From assembly GCA_023443925.1 (NCBI GenBank), contig JAEZSL010000100.1:1-11509 (forward strand): a stretch of 11,509 nucleotides of DNA. Direction: 5' to 3'. Within the stretch, counting starts at the first letter, position 1. Every line of letters begins with the position of its first letter. The notes under the pieces are model-generated. The model saw nothing but the letters and a program-made list of their open reading frames with translations, searched no databases and was not told where the DNA came from. The stretch comes from Bacillota bacterium (GTDB lineage: Bacteria > Bacillota_A > Clostridia > Lachnospirales > Lachnospiraceae). A program made the position numbers and the translations under genes. Below, piece after piece: positions 1 to 6,645 of this stretch.

Positions 1-122
1 GGTGCAAGTATTGTATAGACAAATGTAAAACAGATGAGGTTGAATTTATAGAAAAGGAGCCGGAACATTTTGTGGCGTGCCACCGGGCAAATGAACTTCA
101 TTTGCAGGGAATCGTACGTTAA
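1..122 (+). CDS. Oligopeptide/dipeptide ABC transporter ATP-binding protein, C-terminal end (partial)
   Basis: The frame is open from the window edge (first full codon at base 3) to a TAA at 120-122 and gives the last 40 residues. The tail has the composition of the C-terminal extension of OppD/OppF/DppD-type ATPases: a cysteine cluster (C-K-Y-C, then D-K-C), an acidic stretch, then the hallmark H-F-V-A-C-H before the end. Such proteins energise import of peptides, or in many Clostridia of oligosaccharides, through an inner-membrane permease pair. The Walker A/B and signature motifs lie outside the window, so the assignment rests on this tail alone. The four cysteines (visible residues 1, 4, 8 and 26) resemble the C-terminal cysteine motif reported to hold an iron-sulfur cluster in some DppD proteins; whether it does so here is inference. 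The substrate cannot be told. Confidence 0.8.
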   Translation, partial: CKYCIDKCKTDEVEFIEKEPEHFVACHRANELHLQGIVR

Positions 123-149
123 GTACATAACTGAATAATAAGTACTTAA
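119..149. other. Inverted repeat spanning the ABC ATPase stop codon
   Basis: TTAAGTAC at 119-126 is an exact reverse complement of GTACTTAA at 142-149, separated by 15 bases. The left arm contains the TAA stop of the transporter ATPase. No T-run follows, so it is not a standard intrinsic terminator. It could be an mRNA-stabilising hairpin or an operator in the gap before the HAD gene. It does not resemble the GTGTGAA repeat family found elsewhere in the window. Confidence 0.35.
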
Positions 150-179
150 GAGCACTCTTTGTTGCGGGTTAAAGACAGA

Positions 180-737
180 ATGAAAGATTTAATTATATTT
201 ATAGACAGTGGTGATACATTAATCGACGAGTCCACAGAGGTTCGGGATGAAACCGGTACGGTTATTCATTCCCACTTAATAGAAGGGGCGGGGGAAACTC
301 TGAAAAAGCTTTATGACAGCGGCTATACCATTGCCCTGGTGGCAGACGGGACAAAGGCTTCCTTTGATAATATCTACAGGGAGAACGGCCTGGATTATTG
401 TTTTACTGCGAAAGCCATATCCGGTGAACTAAAACACGAGAAACCTTCCGAAGTCATGTTTCTTCATGCTATGAAAGAGCTGGGGCTGACAGAAGACGAT
501 AAGCATCGGATCGTGATGATTGGCAATAATATAAAAAGAGATATCCTTGGCGCTAACCAGATGGGAATAACCTCTATTTTAATCAGTTATAGTCCAAGGT
601 ATGTAATGCAGCCGGACTGTGAAGAAGAAACACCTGATTATGTGATTTCAAAACCCTGTGAGTTATATGAGCTGGTTGAACAGCTGAATCTCCAGGTGAA
701 GAATAAAAGAATTTTAAAACAGTCAAACAATAATTGA
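180..737 (+). CDS. Divergent HAD-superfamily hydrolase-like protein
   Basis: The product is about 185 residues with a HAD (haloacid dehalogenase-like) Rossmannoid fold. Motif I is F-I-D-S-G-D-T-L (D9 the likely nucleophile), motif II lies near L-V-A-D-G-T (A55-T58), motif III is K88 in E-K-P-S, and motif IV is G-N-N-x-x-x-D (115-121). Canonical HAD phosphatases have D-x-D in motif I, Ser/Thr in motif II and G-D-x-x-x-D in motif IV. Here the second Asp of motif I is Gly11, motif II shows Ala55, and motif IV has Asn116. The fold is clear, but catalysis may be weak, altered or lost; substrate unknown. ATG at 180 is preferred because the fold begins right after it; an in-frame TTG at 159 would add seven residues. 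Neither has a strong Shine-Dalgarno. The gene sits between the transporter ATPase and the AraC regulator, all on the same strand, so co-transcription is plausible. Confidence 0.82.
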   Translation: MKDLIIFIDSGDTLIDESTEVRDETGTVIHSHLIEGAGETLKKLYDSGYTIALVADGTKASFDNIYRENGLDYCFTAKAISGELKHEKPSEVMFLHAMKELGLTEDDKHRIVMIGNNIKRDILGANQMGITSILISYSPRYVMQPDCEEETPDYVISKPCELYELVEQLNLQVKNKRILKQSNNN

Positions 738-777
738 CCCTGGTACTGCCTGGGGAAGTCAGCAAAGGAGGAAGGAT

Positions 778-1707
778 ATGAGTGAGCAATTTATTAAAAA
801 TGCCAATATCTTTATCAGCGACAGATCTCATTTAAATCTTACATTAAATATTTATCATTGCGGTAATCATGATATCTGTCCCCAGGACTGTTTTCCCCTA
901 ACGAACCCTGATATGTTTACCTTAATTTATATAAACAGCGGCAAAGCCCTTCTGGAAAATGACCATATAGCGGTAAAGCTTACCGCTTCCCAGGGTTATG
1001 TGGCATTTTCCAATGTTACCTACAACCTGAAAAATACCGGTGAAGAATATATGAATGTAACCTGGGTGGCTTTTTCCGGCTACCTGGTGGAGGAATATTT
1101 AAACCGCGCCAATATTACGGTGAACCGGCCAGTTATTGATGACAGGGACGAAGGCTGCGTCGGTGAGAATATAAACAAACTGTATATGAAGTCCCACAGA
1201 CTTCCCAACCGTTATTGCAAGATGGCTTCCATTCTTTATGATATCTTTGCCTATCTTCTGGATAAAAATCCTACAAAATCCATGGGGGTATCCAGTGATA
1301 ATTCCGATTATTTTGCCATTAAGGCCGTGGATTACATTGAAAGAAATTATTCCAGAAGTATTACGGTGGATGAAGTTGCCAGCCGTTTGGGGATTACACG
1401 CAAGCATTTATATCATGTATTTAATTATACCCTTAATGTATCTCCGAAGCAGTACATCATAAATTACCGTATCGGAAAAGCCTGTATCCGCCTTAGGGAT
1501 ACCACTCAGACCATTGCAGAGATTGCAGATGCCATAGGGTATATTAACCAGTTCTATTTTGCAAAGGAGTTTAAGCGGCTGACAGGACTTACACCGACAC
1601 AGTACCGTAATTGTCCGGTGGAATTAAAATTGTTTGAATACCGGCTCCCTGTCCCGGAACTGGAGAGGAAGTTTTCCAGTCAGCAGACAGAGATGAAAGA
1701 GGATTAG
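778..1707 (+). CDS. AraC-family transcriptional regulator
   Basis: The 309-residue protein has the two-part AraC layout. Residues about 20-150 form a cupin-like ligand-binding region (beta-rich, with a Y-I-N-S-G-K segment typical of this jelly roll). Residues about 178-283 form the paired helix-turn-helix DNA-binding domain: first HTH about 195-216 (I-T-V-D-E-V-A), second about 245-277 (T-I-A-E-I-A-D-A-I-G-Y, ending with the signature G-L-T-P-T-Q-Y-R). Length is normal for sugar-responsive AraC proteins. A strong Shine-Dalgarno (AAAGGAGG at 764-771) fixes the ATG at 778. It lies 40 bp after the HAD gene and upstream of glycosidase genes, so control of sugar-utilisation genes is likely by family habit, but the ligand and targets are not visible. 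The TAG stop (1705-1707) shares its G with the first arm of a structured repeat unit. Confidence 0.94.
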   Translation: MSEQFIKNANIFISDRSHLNLTLNIYHCGNHDICPQDCFPLTNPDMFTLIYINSGKALLENDHIAVKLTASQGYVAFSNVTYNLKNTGEEYMNVTWVAFSGYLVEEYLNRANITVNRPVIDDRDEGCVGENINKLYMKSHRLPNRYCKMASILYDIFAYLLDKNPTKSMGVSSDNSDYFAIKAVDYIERNYSRSITVDEVASRLGITRKHLYHVFNYTLNVSPKQYIINYRIGKACIRLRDTTQTIAEIADAIGYINQFYFAKEFKRLTGLTPTQYRNCPVELKLFEYRLPVPELERKFSSQQTEMKED

Positions 1708-1785
1708 TGTGAAATAAAGTACATTTCACACCCTGATTTAAGGCAGGAAATCATCTGACTGCAGAGGATTTTGGCAATAGGAGTT
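1707..1785 (+). repeat. Structured repeat family, locus 1, unit a
   Basis: Hairpin I is perfect: GTGTGAAAT (1707-1715), loop aaagtac, ATTTCACAC (1723-1731). A linker CCTGATTTAAGGCAG follows, then a degenerate hairpin II: AAATCATCTG (1748-1757), loop actg, CAGAGGATTT (1762-1771), one mismatch. The tail GGCAATAGGAGTTA matches the family tail GCCATGGGAGCTA. The first base of the hairpin is the last base of the TAG stop of the AraC gene. Confidence 0.8.
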
Positions 1786-1787
1786 AT

Positions 1788-1916
1788 ATGAAACAGATTG
1801 GACGTAAAACAAAGAATCTTCATAGGAAAAAACTGCGGGATGAAAACGAGAGAGATTTATTCCGGGGTTTTTCCTGTTATTCGAGGCGCTGCAAAGAAGC
1901 GGTAGCGAAAGTGTGA
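1788..1916 (+). CDS. Possible small basic ORF, 42 codons, between repeat units
   Basis: ATG at 1788 is preceded by AGGAG (1779-1783, only four bases away) and the frame runs 42 codons to TGA at 1914-1916. The peptide begins M-K-Q-I-G-R-K-T-K and is strongly basic, with about seven Lys and seven Arg. It has no membrane segment and two cysteines near the C-terminal half (C30, C35). The ribosome-binding site lies in the tail of repeat unit a and the stop codon lies in the GTGTGAA arm of the next unit, so the frame is defined by repeats at both ends. No family is recognised. It may equally be a chance frame in spacer DNA; coding status is doubtful. Confidence 0.25.
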   Translation: MKQIGRKTKNLHRKKLRDENERDLFRGFSCYSRRCKEAVAKV

Positions 1917-2098
1917 AATGTCCTTTATTTCACACGAATTCATATATATCGCAAGCCTGCTAACGACAATGATGCCTAAAGAAATTTAAGAATTCAGTTT
2001 TTACCTACAGAAAAATAAACAGAAAAGTTGCCGTAAGTATTCTTTTGATTATTTATTGCGGTAGTACCGCAGGACTTTATGCGGCAGGAATTGGGGGT
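1911..2098 (+). repeat. Structured repeat family, locus 1, unit b (degenerate, expanded)
   Basis: Hairpin I is perfect: GTGTGAAAT (1911-1919), loop gtccttt, ATTTCACAC (1927-1935). The linker region is replaced by about 120 bases with little recognisable structure, holding two GAATTC sites and A-rich sequence. At 2060-2098 a module related to hairpin II appears: GGTAGTACCGCA...TGCGG followed by a G-rich tail TTGGGGGTA, aligning with GGCAGTACCGCAAG...CTTGCGG...ATGGGT of locus 2. The tail ends seven bases before the ATG at 2105 and supplies its only purine-rich ribosome-binding candidate. Together with unit a this explains most of the gap between 1707 and 2105; no convincing promoter was found there. 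Confidence 0.6.
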
Positions 2099-2104
2099 AA
2101 ATAT

Positions 2105-2758
2105 ATGACCGACAGAGAATTAGCCATTCAGTATGCTCCGCATCTTTATTTTGATAAGAACGAACCGTTTAATCTTGACCGGATTGGTTACAGTGTATTT
2201 TACAAATCCCAGAGGAGCAAATCCTTTGAACGGGATATCCAGTTAGAGAACGGGACGGCCTTTGTAGTGGAATACCAGCTTTATTATGATTATGACATTC
2301 AGCATATGTATGATCTGGAACATGTCTGGATTTATGTGGCCCGGGACGGCAGCGTGCTGAATGCGGAGGCCAGTGCCCACGGGTCATTTTTAAATTGCTA
2401 CCGGTATAATCCCGTATTGGAGGAAAATACTCATTTAAGAATTTTTGTACAGCCGGGTAAACATGCCCTGTTTCCTGACGGAAAGCTGTTTTTATTATAC
2501 AGTGATTATGAATTGGTCTGCAGCCGGCTTGCGGGAATTGACGGATTGCTGGTTCCGGCCATGTTTCAGGGGCAGATCAGAAAAGATTCCTACATAAATT
2601 ACATGGTTTGCACTTATATCCGGGAACATTTTTCTTTTGAGCCTTCTCTGGAATTTGACAGGAGAGCTTATGAGGAAACAATAATCGTGACCTGGGAAGA
2701 ACTTTACCAGCAGATACCGGAGAGAATCAATAAACGGTTAGAGGAGATGGGACTCTAA
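2105..2758 (+). CDS. Uncharacterised protein with Vps62/DUF946-like motifs
   Basis: About 217 residues from ATG 2105; no signal peptide or membrane segment is evident. I do not recognise a characterised bacterial family with confidence. Visible motifs are Y-A-P-H-L-Y-F-D-x-x-E-P-F near the N terminus, a tyrosine-rich L-Y-Y-D-Y-D followed by D-L-E-H-V-W-I-Y-V, then A-S-A-H-G, then P-G-K-H-A-L-F-P-D. This order (YAP...Y-F, D-W/L-E-H, S-x-H-G, GKHA) is reminiscent of the Vps62/DUF946 family, whose biochemical role is unknown. The frame stays open upstream to about 2045, but that part is repeat-derived and less protein-like, so the ATG after GGGGGT (2093-2098) is preferred. The gene is 48 bp before the GH38-like gene on the same strand and probably shares its transcript, hinting at a role with that glycosidase. 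Confidence 0.75.
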   Translation: MTDRELAIQYAPHLYFDKNEPFNLDRIGYSVFYKSQRSKSFERDIQLENGTAFVVEYQLYYDYDIQHMYDLEHVWIYVARDGSVLNAEASAHGSFLNCYRYNPVLEENTHLRIFVQPGKHALFPDGKLFLLYSDYELVCSRLAGIDGLLVPAMFQGQIRKDSYINYMVCTYIREHFSFEPSLEFDRRAYEETIIVTWEELYQQIPERINKRLEEMGL

Positions 2759-2806
2759 GTCTTCTGGGGGGGCAATGGCTTGGGAAAAATGAAAAGAGAG
2801 GTTCCT

Positions 2807-5335
2807 ATGGTTAAAAAAATAATACTTGTATTTAAAACACATTTTGATATTGGATTTACGGATCTGTCATCACGGGTAATCGATAATTATGCAGAATCCA
2901 TGTTAAAGGAAGTAATCGCTACCTGTCAGGCCACACAGCACATGGGAAAATTAAAGTATGTATGGACCATGCCGTCCTGGCCTTTAAAGATTATTACGGA
3001 GCGGTGCAGCAATGACCTTAAAAAGGAGCTGGACTTACTGATTGAAGGCGGACAGATTGTCTGGCATGCGCTGCCCTTTACGTCTCATACGGATTTTTGC
3101 TGCATGGAGGAATATATAGAAGGGCTTCGTTATGGAAGGGAGCTTTCTGAGATGTATCAGAAACCTTATAAAGTTTCTGCAAAGATGACGGACGTTCCTG
3201 GACACAGTATTATGCTGCCTGCAATATTAAGCGGAGCGGGCGTTAAATTTTTGCATTTAGGCTGCAATCAATTTGCCACACCGCCAAAGCTGCCTTTTTT
3301 ATTTTACTGGCAGGCAAAAAGCGGTGAAAAAGTGCTTACCATGTACAGCAAAGGCGGATACGGCACACCTCTGCTTCCGCCTAAGGATTGGGATTATCCG
3401 GTTTGGATGGCCCTGATGCAGACACATGATAACTGCGGACCCCAATCTGCATCGGTCATACAAAATCTGGTGGATAAAGTGCGGGAAGAGTATCCGGAAG
3501 CGGAAATTGTCTGCGGAACGATGGATGACTTTTATTACGAAATGGAAAAATATGATCTAAGCAGAATACCGGTTATAGAGAAAGACCTAGGAGATACCTG
3601 GATTCACGGAATCGGCTCCTATCCCAAGGAAGTAGCTGTATTAAGAGAAGACCGTGAAAAAAGCAAACGGCTCCAGGCACTTTATGCAAAGCAGCTGTTG
3701 GATGGAAGCGGAGCGGAAGAAGGGAAAACCGAAGAAATTCTTAACCGGTATTATGAAAATGTAAGTCTTTTTGAGGAACATACCTGGGGAGCGGATGTGA
3801 AAACCTGGCTTGGACCGGAGCGTGTATATCCGAAAAAAGAATTTAAAGAAGCCAGATTACAGGAGAACTATCGGTTTATGGAAAACTCCTGGCAGGAACA
3901 AAGAGAAAGAGCAGCCATAAGCCATAAAGCCATACAGGATTTTAAAAATCTGGTAGAGAGGGGCGGACAGGGAGGTATAACTCTGTTTAATCCCGGCAGC
4001 AGCAGTTACACCGGCTGGGTTTCCTTAAAGGAGCTGGCTGTGGATCTGACCGGCCGGGCTCTTTTAATGGACCGGGAGCTTCTGCCGGTAACCAGAATAG
4101 ACGGAGAGTGGGCCGGTTATGTTAAGGAATTGCCGGCCTTTGCGGCAATCCCGGTCCGTATTGCCGACTCTGCGTTAGAACCGGATAATCCGGTTATTAA
4201 AAATGACGGACATTATATCACGGCTGAAAACCACAGATATATCATAAAGTTCTCGGAGCTTACCGGGGAAATTAAGGAGCTGTATGATAAGAAACTGGAG
4301 GCAGTACTTTTAAAACAGCAGAGCCGGAAACCGGTATTTGCTTATCGGTATGACCGCTATGGAATCGAAGACGTTACGGAATTCTTAAGGGAGTATGCCT
4401 ACCGCTATTCAACCTGGGGGATTCAGGATTACGGCAGGGAAGCTTATCCGGAATGTGAACATAAAACCTATTATCCGGTTTATAAATCCTATGAGATAAA
4501 AGGAGACACCCTGATCTTTACCTATGAAAATACAGAGAGTAATGAGAAATATGGTGATGCTGATAAAGTGCAGCTGGAGCTTACTCTGCCTCCCGCAGGA
4601 GATGAGCTGTTTCTAAATCTCAGACTTAAAAATAAACAGGAAACGCCCTATATTGAATCCGGTTCCTTACTGATGCCGTTTGGAGAGAAGAACTGCAGCT
4701 ATACTGTAAACAAAGGCGGAGTTGTTCTAAATCCGGAGACGGACATACAGGAAGATGCCAACCATGTATTCTATTGCGTTGAAGACTTTATTTCGGCAGC
4801 AGGTGAAAACTATGGCATTTGCGTAATTCCCAAGGATACGCCTTTAAGCGCCATAGGCAGTACAGGTGTCTATAAATTTAAACGGGAATTTAAAACTTCC
4901 AGGGACTCCATAATTTACTTTAACCTTTTTAATAACATGTGGGGAACGAATTTTCCTCAGTGGATCGGCGGGGATTTGTGTTACCGCTATGTTCTATTCG
5001 GTTATGACAAAGACCAGGAGGCTTTTAATACAGAAAAGGCAGCCATGCTGAAGGAAGGGATAGAAGTAACCGCTGGCGGGCTGTTTAAGGATTCCTTTGT
5101 ACCGCCGGAACATATGCAGTTAATAAATGTGAGAAAAGAAAAAGAAGGAATCATACTTAGGTTCCGGGACCTGTTGGGGATAGAGGACAGCCGCAGACTG
5201 ACGGCGGAGAATTATACTGTTACACCGGTGGATTTATATAACCGGGCAGCCGGTGAGCCGAAAATAACGGAATATAATTTCCGGGTCAGCCCATATGGAA
5301 TCTACTCATTTCTGCTTACAAAAAGCAGTGTTTAG
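2807..5335 (+). CDS. GH38-like glycosidase (DUF5054-type), putative alpha-mannosidase
   Basis: The product is 842 residues. The N terminus carries F-K-T-H-F-D-I-G-F-T-D, where H12 and D14 match the first two zinc ligands of GH38 alpha-mannosidases. T-D-V-P-G-H-S places D129 at the nucleophile/zinc position of the D-P-F-G-H-S motif, and L-F-E-E-H-T-W-G-A (H325) is a candidate for the later active-site histidine. A W-H-A-L-P-F-T-S-H segment lies between. The C-terminal half is beta-rich, as expected for GH38 sandwich domains. The family hydrolyses alpha-mannosides by a retaining, metal-dependent mechanism, but this DUF5054-type branch is poorly characterised and its true substrate is unknown. 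No signal peptide, so cytoplasmic. ATG 2807 is chosen for AGAGAGG (2795-2801) five bases upstream; TTG 2780 and ATG 2789 are in frame but poorer. The TAG stop shares its G with a repeat hairpin. Confidence 0.85.
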   Translation: MVKKIILVFKTHFDIGFTDLSSRVIDNYAESMLKEVIATCQATQHMGKLKYVWTMPSWPLKIITERCSNDLKKELDLLIEGGQIVWHALPFTSHTDFCCMEEYIEGLRYGRELSEMYQKPYKVSAKMTDVPGHSIMLPAILSGAGVKFLHLGCNQFATPPKLPFLFYWQAKSGEKVLTMYSKGGYGTPLLPPKDWDYPVWMALMQTHDNCGPQSASVIQNLVDKVREEYPEAEIVCGTMDDFYYEMEKYDLSRIPVIEKDLGDTWIHGIGSYPKEVAVLREDREKSKRLQALYAKQLLDGSGAEEGKTEEILNRYYENVSLFEEHTWGADVKTWLGPERVYPKKEFKEARLQENYRFMENSWQEQRERAAISHKAIQDFKNLVERGGQGGITLFNPGSSSYTGWVSLKELAVDLTGRALLMDRELLPVTRIDGEWAGYVKELPAFAAIPVRIADSALEPDNPVIKNDGHYITAENHRYIIKFSELTGEIKELYDKKLEAVLLKQQSRKPVFAYRYDRYGIEDVTEFLREYAYRYSTWGIQDYGREAYPECEHKTYYPVYKSYEIKGDTLIFTYENTESNEKYGDADKVQLELTLPPAGDELFLNLRLKNKQETPYIESGSLLMPFGEKNCSYTVNKGGVVLNPETDIQEDANHVFYCVEDFISAAGENYGICVIPKDTPLSAIGSTGVYKFKREFKTSRDSIIYFNLFNNMWGTNFPQWIGGDLCYRYVLFGYDKDQEAFNTEKAAMLKEGIEVTAGGLFKDSFVPPEHMQLINVRKEKEGIILRFRDLLGIEDSRRLTAENYTVTPVDLYNRAAGEPKITEYNFRVSPYGIYSFLLTKSSV

Positions 5336-5580
5336 TGTGAATTATAAAGTGCATAATTCACACCCTGATTTGAGGCAGTAAAACATCTGCGTGCAGATGT
5401 TTTATGCCATGGGAGCTAGTGTGAATTGCCTCGCGAGATGCATGCGAGTCATTAGAAGAATAGCAAAAGAGGCTATTCTTCACGGTTTATACCCAAAAGG
5501 TATGGGCGTTAGTGTGAAATATAATTTATTTCACACTTCTTATTTGGGCAGTACCGCAAGCATCCTTGCGGTATGCATGG
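5335..5580 (+). repeat. Structured repeat family, locus 2 (three tandem units)
   Basis: Unit a: hairpin I GTGTGAATTAT (5335-5345), loop aaagtgc, ATAATTCACAC (5353-5363); linker CCTGATTTGA; hairpin II GGCA-g-TAAAACATCTGC (5374-5390) pairing with GCAGATGTTTTATGCC (5393-5408), one bulged G. Unit b: a long variant from GTGTGAAT (5419) to ATTCTTCAC (5483) with internal stems CTCGC/GCGAG (5430-5434, 5444-5448) and AGAATAGC/GCTATTCT (5457-5464, 5472-5479), then the short hairpin ATACC-caaaa-GGTAT (5489-5503). Unit c: GTGTGAAATA (5512-5521), loop taatt, TATTTCACAC (5527-5536), then GCA-g-TACCGCAAG (5548-5560), loop catc, CTTGCGGTATGC (5565-5576). It starts on the stop codon of the GH38-like gene. Confidence 0.9.
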
Positions 5581-5629
5581 GTTTTAAAGCATAAATTCCA
5601 GGATAACAGACTAGACTTAATGGAGTGCC

Positions 5630-5657
5630 ACACAGAAAAACGGATGTCCGCCTGTGT
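5630..5657 (+). other. Nested hairpin in the leader region before the MBL-fold gene
   Basis: ACACAG (5630-5635) pairs with CTGTGT (5652-5657) and encloses CGGA-tg-TCCG (5641-5650). No T-run follows, and it lies upstream of the candidate promoter at 5699-5728, so it is neither a normal terminator nor a leader of the MBL transcript from that promoter. It is unrelated in sequence to the repeat units. The rest of 5581-5698 shows nothing else recognisable. Confidence 0.3.
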
Positions 5658-5698
5658 AAGGGCAGGAACTTATAACTGGTTACAGTAAAATAATCATA

Positions 5699-5728
5699 TT
5701 GTAGGGTATAACTGAAAAATGGTATAAT
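5699..5728 (+). promoter_or_regulatory. Candidate sigma-A promoter of the MBL-fold gene
   Basis: A perfect -10 box TATAAT (5723-5728) lies 18 bases after a weak -35 TTGTAG (5699-5704). It would start transcription near 5735, about 35 bases before the ATG at 5769. The position fits a separate transcript for the MBL gene after repeat locus 2. Confidence 0.45.
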
Positions 5729-5768
5729 TTTCAAAATACCCAAAAATTAATAAAGCGGGGTAGGAATA

Positions 5769-6593
5769 ATGAAACTGACTTATTACGGAACAGCAGCAGG
5801 GGAAGGATGGCCCGGACTCTTCTGTAACTGCAGCCTGTGCAAGGCCGCAAGGGAATTGAAAGGAAAGAATATCAGAACCAGATCACAGGCGCTGGTAAAT
5901 GATGATCTGTTAATCGATTTATCACCGGATACCAACATGCACAACCTGGTATATGGACTTGATCTGGGCAGCATTGACAATCTGCTGGTAACACACAGCC
6001 ATTCGGACCACTTTAATCCGACGGATCTGGAACTGCTGCGGGAACCCTTTGCCCATAACCGTCCCAATACCTTCTGTATTTACGGCAACAGCCGGGTGAA
6101 GGAACGAATCTACAGCGAAGTACCGGGTGTAGACCAGGTGGAATCCAGATTCTGCTACCATGAAGTAACGCCCTTTCAGCCTGTTAATATGAAAGATTAT
6201 ACGGTAGTTCCTCTGCTGGCGCTTCACGATAAAAAAGAAGAATGCCTGTTTTACCTGATAACCGGAAAAGATAAGACACTTCTTTATGCACATGATACCG
6301 GAGCTTTTCCGGAGGCTACCATGGATTACCTGAAAAAACACCGGGTACATTTTGATTTGGTTAGTTTAGATTGTACCACGCAGAGCGAAGAAGACGGAAA
6401 AAACCATATGGGACTTATTGATGCGGTGAAAGAGAAGAAACGACTAATGGAACTGGGACTTGGAGATGTTAATACGAAGTGGATTGTTAACCATTTTTCC
6501 CATAATGGCCTCTGGCTGCACGATAAAATGGTGGAAGAAGCGGATAAATACGGTTTCCTGGTTTCATATGACGGCATGGTGGTTGAATTCTGA
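5769..6593 (+). CDS. MBL-fold metal-dependent hydrolase, PhnP-like
   Basis: The 274-residue protein belongs to the metallo-beta-lactamase fold. The N terminus carries G-T-A-A-G-E-G-W-P and a cysteine trio (C19, C21, C24) in F-C-N-C-S-L-C, followed by R-T-R-S and L-I-D-L-S-P-D, a layout seen in PhnP-type phosphodiesterases where cysteines bind a structural metal. The catalytic metal motif H-S-H-S-D-H is at 76-81; H153, D176 (Y-A-H-D-T-G) and H242/H245 (N-H-F-S-H-N) are the probable remaining ligands. All expected ligands are present, so an active di-metal hydrolase is likely. PhnP cleaves cyclic ribose phosphates, but no phn genes are nearby, so the substrate here is open, perhaps a cyclic sugar phosphate. 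GGGG/TAGGA lies just before the ATG. Placement between two glycosidases suggests sugar metabolism (inference). Confidence 0.9.
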   Translation: MKLTYYGTAAGEGWPGLFCNCSLCKAARELKGKNIRTRSQALVNDDLLIDLSPDTNMHNLVYGLDLGSIDNLLVTHSHSDHFNPTDLELLREPFAHNRPNTFCIYGNSRVKERIYSEVPGVDQVESRFCYHEVTPFQPVNMKDYTVVPLLALHDKKEECLFYLITGKDKTLLYAHDTGAFPEATMDYLKKHRVHFDLVSLDCTTQSEEDGKNHMGLIDAVKEKKRLMELGLGDVNTKWIVNHFSHNGLWLHDKMVEEADKYGFLVSYDGMVVEF

Positions 6594-6645
6594 TAAGGGT
6601 AATAATGAATGTGGCATATGTACAAAGTTAAGGCAGAGGTACATA

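Noticed and set aside
1099..1407. 102-codon minus-strand reading frame
   Set aside because: It is antisense to the AraC-family gene and shows no motif of its own.
1708..2104. Insertion sequence or riboswitch in the long gap
   Set aside because: No transposase frame, no terminal inverted repeats with target duplication, and no recognised aptamer core; the content is explained by repeat units.
5391..5594. 67-codon plus-strand reading frame
   Set aside because: It lies wholly inside repeat locus 2, its peptide mirrors hairpin sequence, and differences from the locus 4 copy are mostly amino-acid changing.
5922..6350. 142-codon minus-strand reading frame
   Set aside because: It is antisense to the well-supported MBL-fold gene, with no ribosome-binding site and no recognisable protein motif.
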